Positions 17,016 through 29,122 of a DNA stretch of 64,000 nt are shown piece after piece (the stretch's first letter is position 1; each line of letters opens with the position of its first letter). The DNA is from JAWLFY01 sp041685355. Lineage in GTDB: Bacteria; Planctomycetota; Planctomycetia; Pirellulales; Pirellulaceae. The notes beneath the pieces were generated by a model that was given only the letters and a program-made list of their open reading frames with translations, had not been told where the DNA came from and ran no database searches. The stretch covers positions 12,592-76,591 of the forward strand of contig JAWLFY010000004.1 in the NCBI GenBank assembly GCA_041685355.1, in the 5' to 3' direction. The position numbers and the translations under genes were made by a program.

Positions 17016-20000
17016 TCAGTGAAAGTCACGCGACCGAATCGATAACCCTTGGGTCTCTTCGGTCAAGTCGGTCAACCGTCCGACGATCACGTGGATCACC
17101 CCCTCGCGGTTTTCCAGTTTCCCGTCGACCAGCCACGCGTTGCTGGCCCGCGCGACGCGGAAGAACGCGTCCCAGACCGCGGGGAACAACACCAAATTGA
17201 CCGGCCCCGTTTCGTCTTCGAGCGTCACGAAAGTGATCCCCTTGGCGGTCCCCGGGCGTTGCCTCAACAACACCAAGCCGCCGACCCGCACGTGTCGTCC
17301 GTCGCGTAACCCCGCGAGCTCCGCCGCGGTGACGCACCGCTTCATCCGGAGCTCGGGCCGCACGAACGAGATCGGGTGCGCCTTCAAACTCAGCCCGGTC
17401 ATCCGGTAATCGGCGTGCACCTCCTCCAACGGGGACATCGGCGATAACGTTTCCGGTAATTCCTCGGTGTCGTCGATCCCCGCCAGCAGCGGTGTGGTGC
17501 CGGGGGCGGGGTCTTGCCCCAGCGATTCCCAGACGGCGGCTCGGCGGTCGCCGGCCAACGACGCCAGCGTGTCGGCGTCGGCGAGCTTCGCCAATTCCGA
17601 GCGGCTCAGCTCACACCGCCGCGTCAGGTCCCCGACGTCGGCGAACGGACCGCCCGTGTGACGCCGTGCCGTGACCCGCTCCGCCACCTCCGACGACAAC
17701 CCCCGGATCGTCCTCAACCCCAACCGGACCGCCGGTGGGCCGGTGTCCGCCGCGACCGGCTCCAACGTCGAATCTCGGTCGCTATGGTTCACGTCAGCCG
17801 CCCGCACCGTCACGCCGTGGTCGCGGGCGTCGGCGACCAACTGCGCCGGGGCGTAGAACCCCAACGGTTGGCTGTTCAACATCGCCGCGCAAAACGCCGC
17901 CGGGTAGTGACACTTCAGGTAACACGACGCGTACACCAACAGCGCGAAGCTGGCGGCGTGTGACTCCGGGAACCCGTACTCGCCGAACCCACGGATCTGA
18001 TGAAACACGTGCTCGGCGAATTCGTCGCTCAACCCCTTCGCCCGCATCCCTTCGAGCAACTTGACCCGAAACCGGTCGATCACCCCCGGCCGCCGCCACG
18101 CCGCCATCGCCCGCCGTAACTGGTCCGCCTCGCCCGGCGTGAAGCCCGCCGCGACGACGGCCAACTTCATCGCTTGCTCTTGAAAGATCGGTACCCCGAG
18201 CGTCTTCTCCAGCACACCCCGGATCGCCTCGTTCGGGTACACCACCGAACCCGGGTCGCGACGGGCCTTCAAGTACGGATGCACCATGTTTCCCTGGATC
18301 GGACCCGGCCGTACGATCGCGACTTCGACGACGAGGTCGTAAAAACGGCGGGGCCGGAGCCGTGGCAACATACTCATCTGCGCCCGGCTCTCGATTTGAA
18401 ATACCCCCAACGTGTCCGCTTTGCAAATCATGTCATAAGTCGCCTCGTCGTTCGCCGGGATCGTCGCCAGCGTGAACGTCTTCGCGTGATGCGTCGCGAC
18501 CAAGTCGAAACAGCGGTGCAGCGCCGACAGCATCCCCAGCGCCAACACGTCGACCTTCAAAATCCCCAGCTCGTCGAGGTCGTCCTTATCCCACTGGATC
18601 ACCGTCCGGCCGTCCATCGCCGCGTTCTCGATCGGACAGATCTCGCTCAGCCGGCCCGCCGTGATTACCATCCCGCCGACGTGCTGTGACAAGTGTCGGG
18701 GGAACCCGTGCAGCGTCCTCACCAAGTCGACGAACCGTCCCCCGACCTCCGATCCCGGGTCCAAACCGGCCTGCCGTAAGCGATCCGAGAACCGCTCTGC
18801 CGTCTGGTTTCGCGTCGCTGCCTCGTCTGGGGTCGCTGCCTCGTCTGGGGTCGCTGTCTCGTCTGGGGTCGCTGCCTCGTCTGGGGTCGCTGCCTCGTCT
18901 GGGGTCGGTTCGGAGTTCCCCTTCGCCCCGGAGTGTCCAGACAAACCGGAGTGTCCAGACAAACCGGAGTGTCCAGACAAACCGGAGTGCCCCGCCAGCT
19001 TTGCCGCCGAGTCGATCGTGTCGGCCGAGATCCCCAGCGCCTTGCCGACTTCGCGGATCGCGCTCCGCGTCCGATACGACGTCACCGCCGCCGTCATCCC
19101 CGCCCGGTCACGGCCGTACTTGCGATACACGTACTGCAACACCTCCTCGCGACGCTGGTGCTCGAAGTCGACGTCGATGTCTGGCGCCTCATCCCGCTCC
19201 CGGCTGACGAACCGTTCGAACAACAAGTCCGTCTCGGTGGGATCGACGTTCGTGATCCCGAGGCAATAACAAACCGCCGAGTTCGCCGCCGACCCGCGGC
19301 CCTGACACAAAATCCCCTCCTCGCGGGCAAACCGAACCATGTCCCACACGGTTAAGAAGTACGCCTCGTAACGGAGTTCCTCGATCAGCCCTACCTCCCG
19401 CCTTAACGTCTCGATCACCCGGTCCGGTACCCCCTCCGGCCAACGCCGTTTCGCCCCCGCCCACGTCAACCGCTTCAAGTGTTCGATCGGCGTCACCCCC
19501 GCCGGCGCAAGCTCCTCGGGGTATTCGTAACGGAGTTCGTCCAGTCGGAACCGGCAACGGCCAGCGACCTCCGCCGTCCGCTCGACCGCGTCGGGAACGT
19601 CCCGGTAAATCGACGCGATCTCGGCCAACGGTCGCAGGTGTCGCTCCGCGTTGGCGAACCGCCGAGAAACGATTCGCTCGATCGTCGTGCGGTGCCGGAT
19701 CGCGGTCACACAGTCGTGCATCCGCATCCGCTCCGGGACGTGGTAATGAACGTCCCCCGCCGCCAACAGCGGCAACCCGCTCTGCCGAGAAAGGGACCGG
19801 AGACGACGTAACCGCTCGCCGTCATCCACCCCGCGGTGCAGCTCACACAACAAATACGCCCGGTCCCCGAACCGGTCCGCGAACCGCCCCAACGGAAACC
19901 GCGACCCAGAACCCGTAATCGCCCCCGACACCCCGACGAGCAAGCCGTCGGCCAACTCGTCGACGTCGTCCCACGCGAGCCGGCACGTTCCCTTCTCGCC

Positions 20001-20342
20001 CCGCATCCGCCCCCGCGAAATCAGCCGACACATCCGGCCGTACGCCGCCCGGTCGCTCGGCCAAACGACCAACGACGGCCCCTCCTCCAACTCCAATTCG
20101 CTCCCGACGAGGAACCGGAAACCTCCGTCAGGTGAACCTTGCGACAGAGAATCCTCCCCCGATGCGCCCCCTGGCCCTTTCGCCGCCCCGAAACCACGCA
20201 CCACCCCCGCCACCGATGCCCGGTCAGTGATCGCCAAACCCGCATACCCCAACTCCGCCGCCCGCTCGACGAGCTCATCCGGGTGCGACGCCCCCTCCAA
20301 AAAGGTGAAGTTGCTTTTGCAGTGCAGTTCGGCGTATCGCAT
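17016..20342 (-). CDS. dnaE2: Error-prone DNA polymerase III alpha subunit, DnaE2
   Basis: 1108 residues. The PHP domain is at the start (YAELHCKSNFTFLEGASHP ... GLAITD), then the C-family polymerase core with ILCQGRGSAANSAVCYCLG, the catalytic carboxylates in EAPDIDVDFEHQRREEV, the fingers GVFQIESRAQMSMLPRLRP and GFGEYGFPESHAASFALLVY, and a C-terminal OB fold (VRVGGLVLLRQRPGTAKGITFVTLEDETG). These are hallmarks of DnaE2, the non-replicative polymerase used in damage-induced mutagenesis. About residues 461-515 are a low-complexity insert made of repeated SGHSGL and then TPDEAA, encoded by two adjacent 18-bp minisatellites. The usual partners imuA and imuB are not beside it. A TTGACG sequence about 75 bp upstream could be a -35 element; no convincing LexA box was found. 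Confidence 0.95.
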   Translation of the reverse strand: MRYAELHCKSNFTFLEGASHPDELVERAAELGYAGLAITDRASVAGVVRGFGAAKGPGGASGEDSLSQGSPDGGFRFLVGSELELEEGPSLVVWPSDRAAYGRMCRLISRGRMRGEKGTCRLAWDDVDELADGLLVGVSGAITGSGSRFPLGRFADRFGDRAYLLCELHRGVDDGERLRRLRSLSRQSGLPLLAAGDVHYHVPERMRMHDCVTAIRHRTTIERIVSRRFANAERHLRPLAEIASIYRDVPDAVERTAEVAGRCRFRLDELRYEYPEELAPAGVTPIEHLKRLTWAGAKRRWPEGVPDRVIETLRREVGLIEELRYEAYFLTVWDMVRFAREEGILCQGRGSAANSAVCYCLGITNVDPTETDLLFERFVSRERDEAPDIDVDFEHQRREEVLQYVYRKYGRDRAGMTAAVTSYRTRSAIREVGKALGISADTIDSAAKLAGHSGLSGHSGLSGHSGLSGHSGAKGNSEPTPDEAATPDEAATPDETATPDEAATPDEAATRNQTAERFSDRLRQAGLDPGSEVGGRFVDLVRTLHGFPRHLSQHVGGMVITAGRLSEICPIENAAMDGRTVIQWDKDDLDELGILKVDVLALGMLSALHRCFDLVATHHAKTFTLATIPANDEATYDMICKADTLGVFQIESRAQMSMLPRLRPRRFYDLVVEVAIVRPGPIQGNMVHPYLKARRDPGSVVYPNEAIRGVLEKTLGVPIFQEQAMKLAVVAAGFTPGEADQLRRAMAAWRRPGVIDRFRVKLLEGMRAKGLSDEFAEHVFHQIRGFGEYGFPESHAASFALLVYASCYLKCHYPAAFCAAMLNSQPLGFYAPAQLVADARDHGVTVRAADVNHSDRDSTLEPVAADTGPPAVRLGLRTIRGLSSEVAERVTARRHTGGPFADVGDLTRRCELSRSELAKLADADTLASLAGDRRAAVWESLGQDPAPGTTPLLAGIDDTEELPETLSPMSPLEEVHADYRMTGLSLKAHPISFVRPELRMKRCVTAAELAGLRDGRHVRVGGLVLLRQRPGTAKGITFVTLEDETGPVNLVLFPAVWDAFFRVARASNAWLVDGKLENREGVIHVIVGRLTDLTEETQGLSIRSRDFH
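18814..18903. repeat. 18-bp minisatellite A in dnaE2, 5 copies
   Basis: Five head-to-tail copies of GTCGCTGCCTCGTCTGGG plus a partial sixth; the third has one substitution (C to T, changing Ala to Thr). On the coding strand it encodes repeated TPDEAA. High identity suggests recent, ongoing expansion. Confidence 0.95.
18930..18990. repeat. 18-bp minisatellite B in dnaE2, 3.5 copies
   Basis: Three exact copies of GGAGTGTCCAGACAAACC and a partial fourth, encoding repeated SGHSGL on the coding strand. It is only 26 bp from minisatellite A but unrelated in sequence. Confidence 0.95.
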
Positions 20343-20504
20343 GCCCAGACGTCTCCCTCGAGGACCACACCATCTATACGTGCGTTCATTTCAAGAGAGA
20401 TGACTGTACCTGCGTCAACTCGTTCTCGGCAACCCCTCCGTCTCGAAGCCCGAAGACTCGTTCCCGAAACGTCACCCCGCCCCAACCTTCCCACCGTGTC
20501 GGCC

Positions 20505-22085
20505 CTACCGGTCGGCGAGCCCACTCTCGAGCAGGTTGCCGCCGATCCGGGCGGCGGTCTCTGCGGCTTCGCTGCGGAACTCCAACTCGTCGAGCCGCGC
20601 CTCGAAGAGCGTCCGCTGGGCCGTCAGCAGTTGCAAATAGCTCGTCTCCCCCGCCTCGAACGCGTCGCGGGTCAGACGCAACGTCTCCTCCGCCCGCGGT
20701 ACGATCTCGCGGCGGATCCGTTCGCTCCGCAGTCGCGCCGTCTCGTAAGCCTGGATCTGAACCGCCAATCGCTCGTTCAGGTCGAGCTCCTTCTGACGCA
20801 ACCGGCTCGACGCCTCGTTCAACTCGGCGAGCGCCCGACGGCGGTTTCCCTGGTTGCGGTCCCACAGCGGCAACGGGACGGAGACTTGGACGTTACCGAA
20901 GGTATCGTTCGATCCCGCGTCGTAGCCCGCCCCGGCATACACCGTCACGTCAGGAACGATCTCCGCCGCCGCCAACGTGACCGCGCGGCGTGACCGCTCG
21001 ATCTCGGCAACCCGCGAGGCGAGTTCGGGACTGCGAGTCAGAATCGAATCCCGTGTTGTGTCCCAGGACACGCTCTCAAAGCTTTCGTCGAGATCTCCCT
21101 CCAGCGATCGATCACCGATCGACACCGCCGTCGTTCCGGCGGCAACCACCACCTCCAACCGTCGACGCTCACCGGCCCACGTCGCCTTCGCCGATTCGAC
21201 CGCGAGCGATGCCCGCTCGACCTCCGTTTGTGCCTGCAACAATTCGATTCGTGAAACCTCTTCAGCCTCCCACATCGCCTCGACCGTTTCCGTCGATTGA
21301 CGGGCGACTTCGAGCAAGCGATCGACCAACTCCAACCGCCGCTGGGCGACCAACGCCCTCACGAACGCGGTGCGAACATCGGTCAGTACGCGTTGTCGCG
21401 TGGCTTCCAGCTCGGCGTTCGCTCGCGTCACCTCGGCCGCCACCACCCCTTGTCGCAAACCGAGCTTGTTCGCGGTGACGTAGGTCTGTCCGATCATGAC
21501 CGCGTGCAAACCCGCCGTCTCTGAGGTCCCCATCTCTTCGCCGGTGTACTGAGCGATCGGGTTCGGCGGCAGCCCGGCTTGGATCTGACGACCCCGTGCT
21601 GCCAAGACGCGGGCCCGGTCGGACGCGATCGCCGGATGATTCGACAACGCCACCGATTCCAGTTGCTCCAAAGTCACCGGCGTCGAATCCGCCGTCGCCA
21701 TCACCTCCGAGGCCGTTGGCTCGATCGGCACCGGCTCGATCGGCACCGGCTCGATCGGTATCGGTTCGATCGGGAAGGTTACGGGTTGCCGGCCGACCGA
21801 ATGGTGCGATCGGTTTTCCGCCAACTCCACGTCGGCGGTTGCCGCGCGGTCGGGCGCGCCGGCCAAGCGAACTCGGGGGCCGTCGCTCGCTTCCCCGGTC
21901 GCCGACACCGCCCGAACCGGGCTCGCACCCGAGACGTCGGTTCCGTTTGAAGTGATCGTTTCGTCGGCAAGCCTCATGCCGACCGGCGGCGGGGGCTCCG
22001 TCAACGAAACGCCGCCGTCGGGAGCCGCGCAGCCGAGCGTCCCGGCGATCAGCATCGGCGCGAGCATGATGACGAATCTTCTCAT
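20505..22085 (-). CDS. Outer-membrane efflux protein of the RND system (CzcC/CusC-like)
   Basis: 526 residues. A lipoprotein signal ends at Cys19 (MLIAGTLGC). After a variable linker containing PIEPVPIEPVPIEP come two outer-membrane-efflux-protein repeats with long alpha-hairpins (LEQLESVALSNHPAIASDRARV; ETARLRSERIRREIVPRAEETLRLTRDAFEAGETSYLQLLTAQRTL). These form the TolC-like trimeric channel that lets the pump discharge outside the cell. It is third in the operon after the membrane-fusion and RND genes, separated from the RND gene by 132 bp containing a 12-bp palindrome (GTCCGTACGGAC, 22182-22193). The linker repeat is encoded by a 15-bp tandem array at 21718-21774. Confidence 0.88.
   Translation of the reverse strand: MRRFVIMLAPMLIAGTLGCAAPDGGVSLTEPPPPVGMRLADETITSNGTDVSGASPVRAVSATGEASDGPRVRLAGAPDRAATADVELAENRSHHSVGRQPVTFPIEPIPIEPVPIEPVPIEPTASEVMATADSTPVTLEQLESVALSNHPAIASDRARVLAARGRQIQAGLPPNPIAQYTGEEMGTSETAGLHAVMIGQTYVTANKLGLRQGVVAAEVTRANAELEATRQRVLTDVRTAFVRALVAQRRLELVDRLLEVARQSTETVEAMWEAEEVSRIELLQAQTEVERASLAVESAKATWAGERRRLEVVVAAGTTAVSIGDRSLEGDLDESFESVSWDTTRDSILTRSPELASRVAEIERSRRAVTLAAAEIVPDVTVYAGAGYDAGSNDTFGNVQVSVPLPLWDRNQGNRRRALAELNEASSRLRQKELDLNERLAVQIQAYETARLRSERIRREIVPRAEETLRLTRDAFEAGETSYLQLLTAQRTLFEARLDELEFRSEAAETAARIGGNLLESGLADR
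21718..21774. repeat. 15-bp tandem repeat in efflux channel gene
   Basis: About 3.8 copies of GGCTCGATCGGCACC, the later ones diverged; they encode the Pro-Ile-Glu-Pro-Val linker between lipid anchor and channel. Confidence 0.9.
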
Positions 22086-22181
22086 CAGGTCCCAGCCCTC
22101 GAATCATCGATACGGCAAGCGTTTCCCCTGCATTCAGATCGTCCTGATCAACTCGCGTCTTGGGAGGATCTTTCCGGATCC

Positions 22182-22193
22182 GTCCGTACGGAC
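22182..22193. promoter_or_regulatory. 12-bp palindrome GTCCGTACGGAC
   Basis: A perfect palindrome 89-100 bp upstream of the efflux-channel start's far side, in the spacer between the RND and channel genes. A 10-bp core (TCCGTACGGA) recurs at 29674-29683. It could be an operator or the base of an mRNA hairpin; evidence is the symmetry and recurrence only. Confidence 0.3.
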
Positions 22194-22217
22194 CTCAGAC
22201 GCGACCGGCCGGCGAAC

Positions 22218-25319
<3,102 letters not shown>

Positions 25320-25323
25320 GGGG

Positions 25324-26871
25324 TCAATCCTCCGCCAGCAACGATTCGAGCATCTTGGACTTGAGGATGAACCCGCCCTCGGTCACCACCGATTCGTGAT
25401 CCTCCAACCCCGTCGCAATGACCGCCCATTGTCGCGTCGTCCTGCCGACGGTCACTTCCCGTCGCCGAAACCGCTCGCCGCCGATGTGTACGAACACGAA
25501 GTGCTCGTCTTCGTGACGCTGCACCGCGCCGGCCGGTACCCGGATCGATTCCCCTTCGACGACCGCCGGCAACTCGACGGTGACGAACATGCCGGGCTTG
25601 AGCCGACGCTCGACGTTCTTCGCGATCGCCCGCATCCCGATCGTGCGGGTCGATTCGTCCATGATTTCGCCGGTAAAAAACACCCTCGCCGGAAAGGACT
25701 GATCGGGCCAAGCCTCGCTGACCACCCGGATCGCGGTGCCCGCCAACGACTCCAAAAGGGGCACGTCCTTCTCGTAAATGTCGGCCTCGATCCAGACGCT
25801 CGACAGGTCGGCGATCGTCAATATCTGTGTGTCCGGTCGGACCTGTTCGCCGAGCGTGACGTCTTTCGCGATCACCGTCCCGTGAAACGGCGCGCGGACG
25901 AAATAATGCGAAATCGCCTCGCCTTGGCGGATCGGGTCGATGTCGCGAATCTCGTCCTCGCCACAGCCGAGGATGCGAAGATTCGTGGCGGCGACCGCCA
26001 CCCGCGTGTTCGCCTCCTTGACCGCCTGGGCGGTGCTCAACAGCGACGTCCGTAACTCGAAATCGATCTGCTCGATGCGGGCTTGGAATGTCGCGTGATC
26101 CGCGTTGCGTCGCATCCGCGCCGCGAGCAACTGTTTCCCCGCGACGGCGCCGCTCCGGTCGATGTCCGACAACCGCGTGACGTCCGCTTCCGATTTGATG
26201 AAATTGGCGTACGGCGCGATCAACCGCTCTCGGTACTCGCCCATGTTTCGTCCGCCGAATCGCGTCTCGATTTCCGCGATCTCCTGTCGTTCCCGCAAAC
26301 TCTCCAGAAGCTCTCTGGTGTTCTCGGTCAACTCCCGCTGAAGTTCGTCCTTGACCGCCGCCAATTCTGAGTGCAGTTCGGCTTGGAATAGCTCGAGTTT
26401 TGCGGTCCCTAATTCCCGGCTGTGCACGACCACCAGCCTACGATCCTGCTCGACGACGTCGCCCAACGCGACGTTCACCTCGTCGACGGTGCCTTCCACC
26501 ATCGGGTAGACGTGGGCGAGCCGGTCTTCGTTGAGCTCGACCTTGCCCGTCAATCGGATCGTCTCCGAAACCGACCGTCTCGCCGCCGGTTCGATGCGGA
26601 TCCCAGCGGCTTCCCACTGCGATCGTGGCAGTACGATCGTGTCACGTTCGTCGTCCGAACGGGGTCGCACAGAATCGCCCTCCGCCCCCGACGACGCCTC
26701 CCGAGCAGATTCACTTGGCCCCGGCACGGCCGCCGAAGAGTCGCCACCGGTGCGGCCGAGTATCCCCGTCGCCAACCCTCCGGCGACACACAGGATCGTG
26801 AACGGGATCTTCATGGATAGCTGCGTCGCGATGAATCGGGGACGCGACGTGATCATTCGAAGCGGGATCAT
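25324..26871 (-). CDS. RND membrane-fusion protein (CzcB/CusB family)
   Basis: 515 residues from ATG 26871, which follows AAGGAGAAGAGAG; an ATG at 26814 is an alternative and would start directly at the hydrophobic segment MKIPFTILCVAGGLATGILG. The order is signal/anchor, lipoyl half-domain (VYPMVEGTVDEVNVALGDVVEQDRRLVVVHS), alpha-hairpin (ELFQAELHSELAAVKDEL ...), second lipoyl half (YFVRAPFHGTVIAKDVTLGEQV), beta-barrel (SVWIEADIYEKDVPLL) and membrane-proximal domain. It bridges the pump and the outer-membrane channel and can hand metal to the pump. It is first of the three pump genes and is preceded by the His-rich secreted protein gene. Confidence 0.92.
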   Translation of the reverse strand: MIPLRMITSRPRFIATQLSMKIPFTILCVAGGLATGILGRTGGDSSAAVPGPSESAREASSGAEGDSVRPRSDDERDTIVLPRSQWEAAGIRIEPAARRSVSETIRLTGKVELNEDRLAHVYPMVEGTVDEVNVALGDVVEQDRRLVVVHSRELGTAKLELFQAELHSELAAVKDELQRELTENTRELLESLRERQEIAEIETRFGGRNMGEYRERLIAPYANFIKSEADVTRLSDIDRSGAVAGKQLLAARMRRNADHATFQARIEQIDFELRTSLLSTAQAVKEANTRVAVAATNLRILGCGEDEIRDIDPIRQGEAISHYFVRAPFHGTVIAKDVTLGEQVRPDTQILTIADLSSVWIEADIYEKDVPLLESLAGTAIRVVSEAWPDQSFPARVFFTGEIMDESTRTIGMRAIAKNVERRLKPGMFVTVELPAVVEGESIRVPAGAVQRHEDEHFVFVHIGGERFRRREVTVGRTTRQWAVIATGLEDHESVVTEGGFILKSKMLESLLAED

Positions 26872-26961
26872 AGCGGCTCTCTTCTCCTTGCCGGGGCGGT
26901 TGCGTACGGTGGATCACGCCACGGTCCGATCACGGGACGTGACGCCGATCGAGATAGCAGC

Positions 26962-27039
26962 CCGATATCACGCCGCGTCCCAAAACCGACAAGGTCGAAG
27001 GGCGCGCACAGGTTCAGCCCTAGGGCCGCGAGATATCGG
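26962..27039. promoter_or_regulatory. Inverted repeat upstream of the metal-efflux operon
   Basis: CCGATATC at 26962-26969 and GATATCGG at 27032-27039 are inverted copies about 62 bp apart, in the 197-bp space before the membrane-fusion gene. This could be a two-site operator; no metalloregulator gene lies in the window. Confidence 0.3.
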
Positions 27040-27068
27040 TCAGCAGGTCGCGTGAGCGAAAGCGACCG

Positions 27069-27509
27069 CTAACAAGTCCACACACAAAGGAGAGACTGTG
27101 TAGATGGGCCCGAGACCTTTCGGTCAGGCCGGACATCGGCGCAGGGCGAACCCGCGTGCTCGGGCAAACCGGAATGAGGAATCACCTCGTGCTCGACGGT
27201 CAATGATACGTCGAAGTCGGCCGTGACGAACCGTTCCGCGCGACCCTCGGTCACCTCAGATTCACAGCCGGGAAACATCTCCGGTCCGCCATAATCCCCC
27301 GTAGCGAATACCCAGTGAAAGTGCGGGCACGAGGGGTCACAAAGTGAAAGAGTCGGTGACGTATGGAACGTCTCGACATGCTCCCACAACATGCTTGCGG
27401 AGCAAACCAAGTCCCCATGCGTATGCGTCACCGGACGCGGCCCCGGCCACGCGCATACGATCATCAACGCGATCGTGAGGCGGTGTCGAATTCGAGCAGA
27501 AGGGAACAT
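27069..27509 (-). CDS. Small secreted His/Cys-rich protein, putative metal binder
   Basis: 146 residues. The N-terminus is a signal peptide (RIRHRLTIALMIVCAWPG). The mature part is rich in metal ligands: THTHGD, WEHVETFH, CDPSCPHFHW, EHEVIPHSGLPEH, and several cysteines. It sits directly upstream of and in the same direction as the czc-like efflux genes, so a periplasmic metal chaperone or sensor feeding the pump is the natural reading. Small His-rich proteins occupy this position in several metal-resistance operons. I do not recognise a named family, so the function is inference from composition and position. Confidence 0.7.
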   Translation of the reverse strand: MFPSARIRHRLTIALMIVCAWPGPRPVTHTHGDLVCSASMLWEHVETFHTSPTLSLCDPSCPHFHWVFATGDYGGPEMFPGCESEVTEGRAERFVTADFDVSLTVEHEVIPHSGLPEHAGSPCADVRPDRKVSGPSTQSLLCVWTC

Positions 27510-27626
27510 GCCGCGTCATGAGAAAGGCGGGGAATCAGCAAACACTGACTGACTGGACAGTATCTCGGCCCTCACCAAAAGTCAATTCGAATCGCCTGCC
27601 GTCGCGCGGCACGCGGAGCTCCGAGC

Positions 27627-29108
27627 TCAGAGCCGTGCCGGGTTGATCGGCACGTCGGGAACTTGCCCCGAAGCCTTCGACCGGAGGATCGGTCGCAGCT
27701 TGTCGATCACGTCCCGCGCCCGAGCGTCGGGGTCGATCGCCAAGTTCTCAAACTCGCCCGGATCCGCGTGATGGTCGTAAAGTTCGACGCCGGACTCGCC
27801 TTCCGCCCACTCGGTGTATCGGTATCGCTCGGTGCGGATGCTGCAACCCATGACCGGTCCGGGGAGCCGGTCGTCGGCCGGGCGCAAGACTTGTGTCACG
27901 GCGTACCCGTCCCACGACGACAACGGGTCCTCCAACAACGGCGTCAGATCGCGTCCGTCCAGACCCGCCGGGGCGTCGATCCCCGCGCGGGAAACGAGCG
28001 TCGGGTAGAGATCGACGAATTCGACGACCCGGCGGCATTCCCCGCGGCCCGCCGCACGCGGGGCGCGGATGATCATCGGGGCCCGCGCCGATTCCTCGAA
28101 CAGCGTTCGCTTTTGCCAAACGCCCCGGTGCTCGCCCAAGTGATACCCGTGATCGCTCCAGAAAACGACGATCGTGTCGTCGGCGAGACCCAACCGGTCG
28201 AGAGCCTCCAGCAGCCGTCCCACTTGGGCGTCGACGAACGAAACACACGCGTAATAGGCCTGCGTCGCCCGCAGCAACGTCGCTTCGTCGAGCCCGTAAT
28301 CCGGAATCGGGTTGTTGTGCGCGAACGCCGCGACCGGGATGTCGTCTCGGTCGTCGACCGGGGCGAACGGCAGTCGCAACGAGTCGAGCGGATACAGATC
28401 GAAGTACCGCTTCGGCGCGACGTACGGCGTGTGCGGCCGAAAGAAACCGACGCCCAAGAAGAACGGCCCGTCACGGTGCTCCTCCATCAGCCGGATCGCC
28501 TCGGTCGCGATCATCCCGTCGGTCTGTTCCTCGTCGCTCCCCTCCGCCGCCAGCCAACTCAACGCGGCGCTGATCGGCCGCTGCGGCTCGGCGTTCACGA
28601 TCAACTTCTCGTCCGTCTTGTCACGTCCCTTCGGGTTGACGGTCAGTTCCCACGACGGCGGATCGTCGAACCCGTCGGTCCCGATCGAAGCGGGGACGTT
28701 GTAGTGGTAAATCTTGCCGACCCGTGCCGCGAAGTATCCGGCCGAACGGAACGCTTGCGATAACGTCACCACGTCGGGGACCTCGTCGCGGAAGTGGCGA
28801 TCCAAGTCGTACACGCCGATGCGGTCCGGCCGCAGCCCCGTCATCACCGACGCCCGTGTCGGGTTGCACAGCGGCAACTGGTTATACGCCCGTCGAAAAC
28901 AAACCCCCTCCGCCGCGAGCCGGTCGATGTGCGGCGTCCGCGCCACGACGTCGCCATAACACCCCAGCCGACTCGCCAGGTCATCAACGGCAATGAAAAG
29001 CACGTTCGGCGACCCCTCCGGCGGCTCGGCGGTCGCCCGGGCGACATCGCCGAATCCGCCCCATCCGACGGCCACGATCAGAAATAACGAAAGCGAACGA
29101 AAAGACAT
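27627..29108 (-). CDS. Secreted sulfatase, iduronate-2-sulfatase-like
   Basis: 493 residues with a signal peptide (MSFRSLSLFLIVAVGWGGFGDV). The alkaline-phosphatase-type sulfatase fold begins NVLFIAVDDLASRLGCYGD (metal Asp42-Asp43). The formylglycine site is LCNPTRASVMTG (Cys81, Pro83, Arg85), the canonical C-x-P-x-R that is oxidised to the catalytic residue. Later metal ligands are in VVFWSDHGYHLGEHRGVWQK. The overall pattern matches iduronate-2-sulfatase-type enzymes acting on sulfated polysaccharides. It is expected in the periplasm or outside the cell. It ends the minus-strand run that includes the PGPGW gene 14 bp upstream. Confidence 0.93.
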   Translation of the reverse strand: MSFRSLSLFLIVAVGWGGFGDVARATAEPPEGSPNVLFIAVDDLASRLGCYGDVVARTPHIDRLAAEGVCFRRAYNQLPLCNPTRASVMTGLRPDRIGVYDLDRHFRDEVPDVVTLSQAFRSAGYFAARVGKIYHYNVPASIGTDGFDDPPSWELTVNPKGRDKTDEKLIVNAEPQRPISAALSWLAAEGSDEEQTDGMIATEAIRLMEEHRDGPFFLGVGFFRPHTPYVAPKRYFDLYPLDSLRLPFAPVDDRDDIPVAAFAHNNPIPDYGLDEATLLRATQAYYACVSFVDAQVGRLLEALDRLGLADDTIVVFWSDHGYHLGEHRGVWQKRTLFEESARAPMIIRAPRAAGRGECRRVVEFVDLYPTLVSRAGIDAPAGLDGRDLTPLLEDPLSSWDGYAVTQVLRPADDRLPGPVMGCSIRTERYRYTEWAEGESGVELYDHHADPGEFENLAIDPDARARDVIDKLRPILRSKASGQVPDVPINPARL

Positions 29109-29122
29109 GTGGCCCTCGGGGT

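Noticed and set aside
18814..18990. CRISPR array
   Set aside because: Units of 18 bp are contiguous with no spacers and are in frame within dnaE2.
20343..20430. LexA box before dnaE2
   Set aside because: GAAC and GTTG half sites do not have the spacing of known LexA sites.
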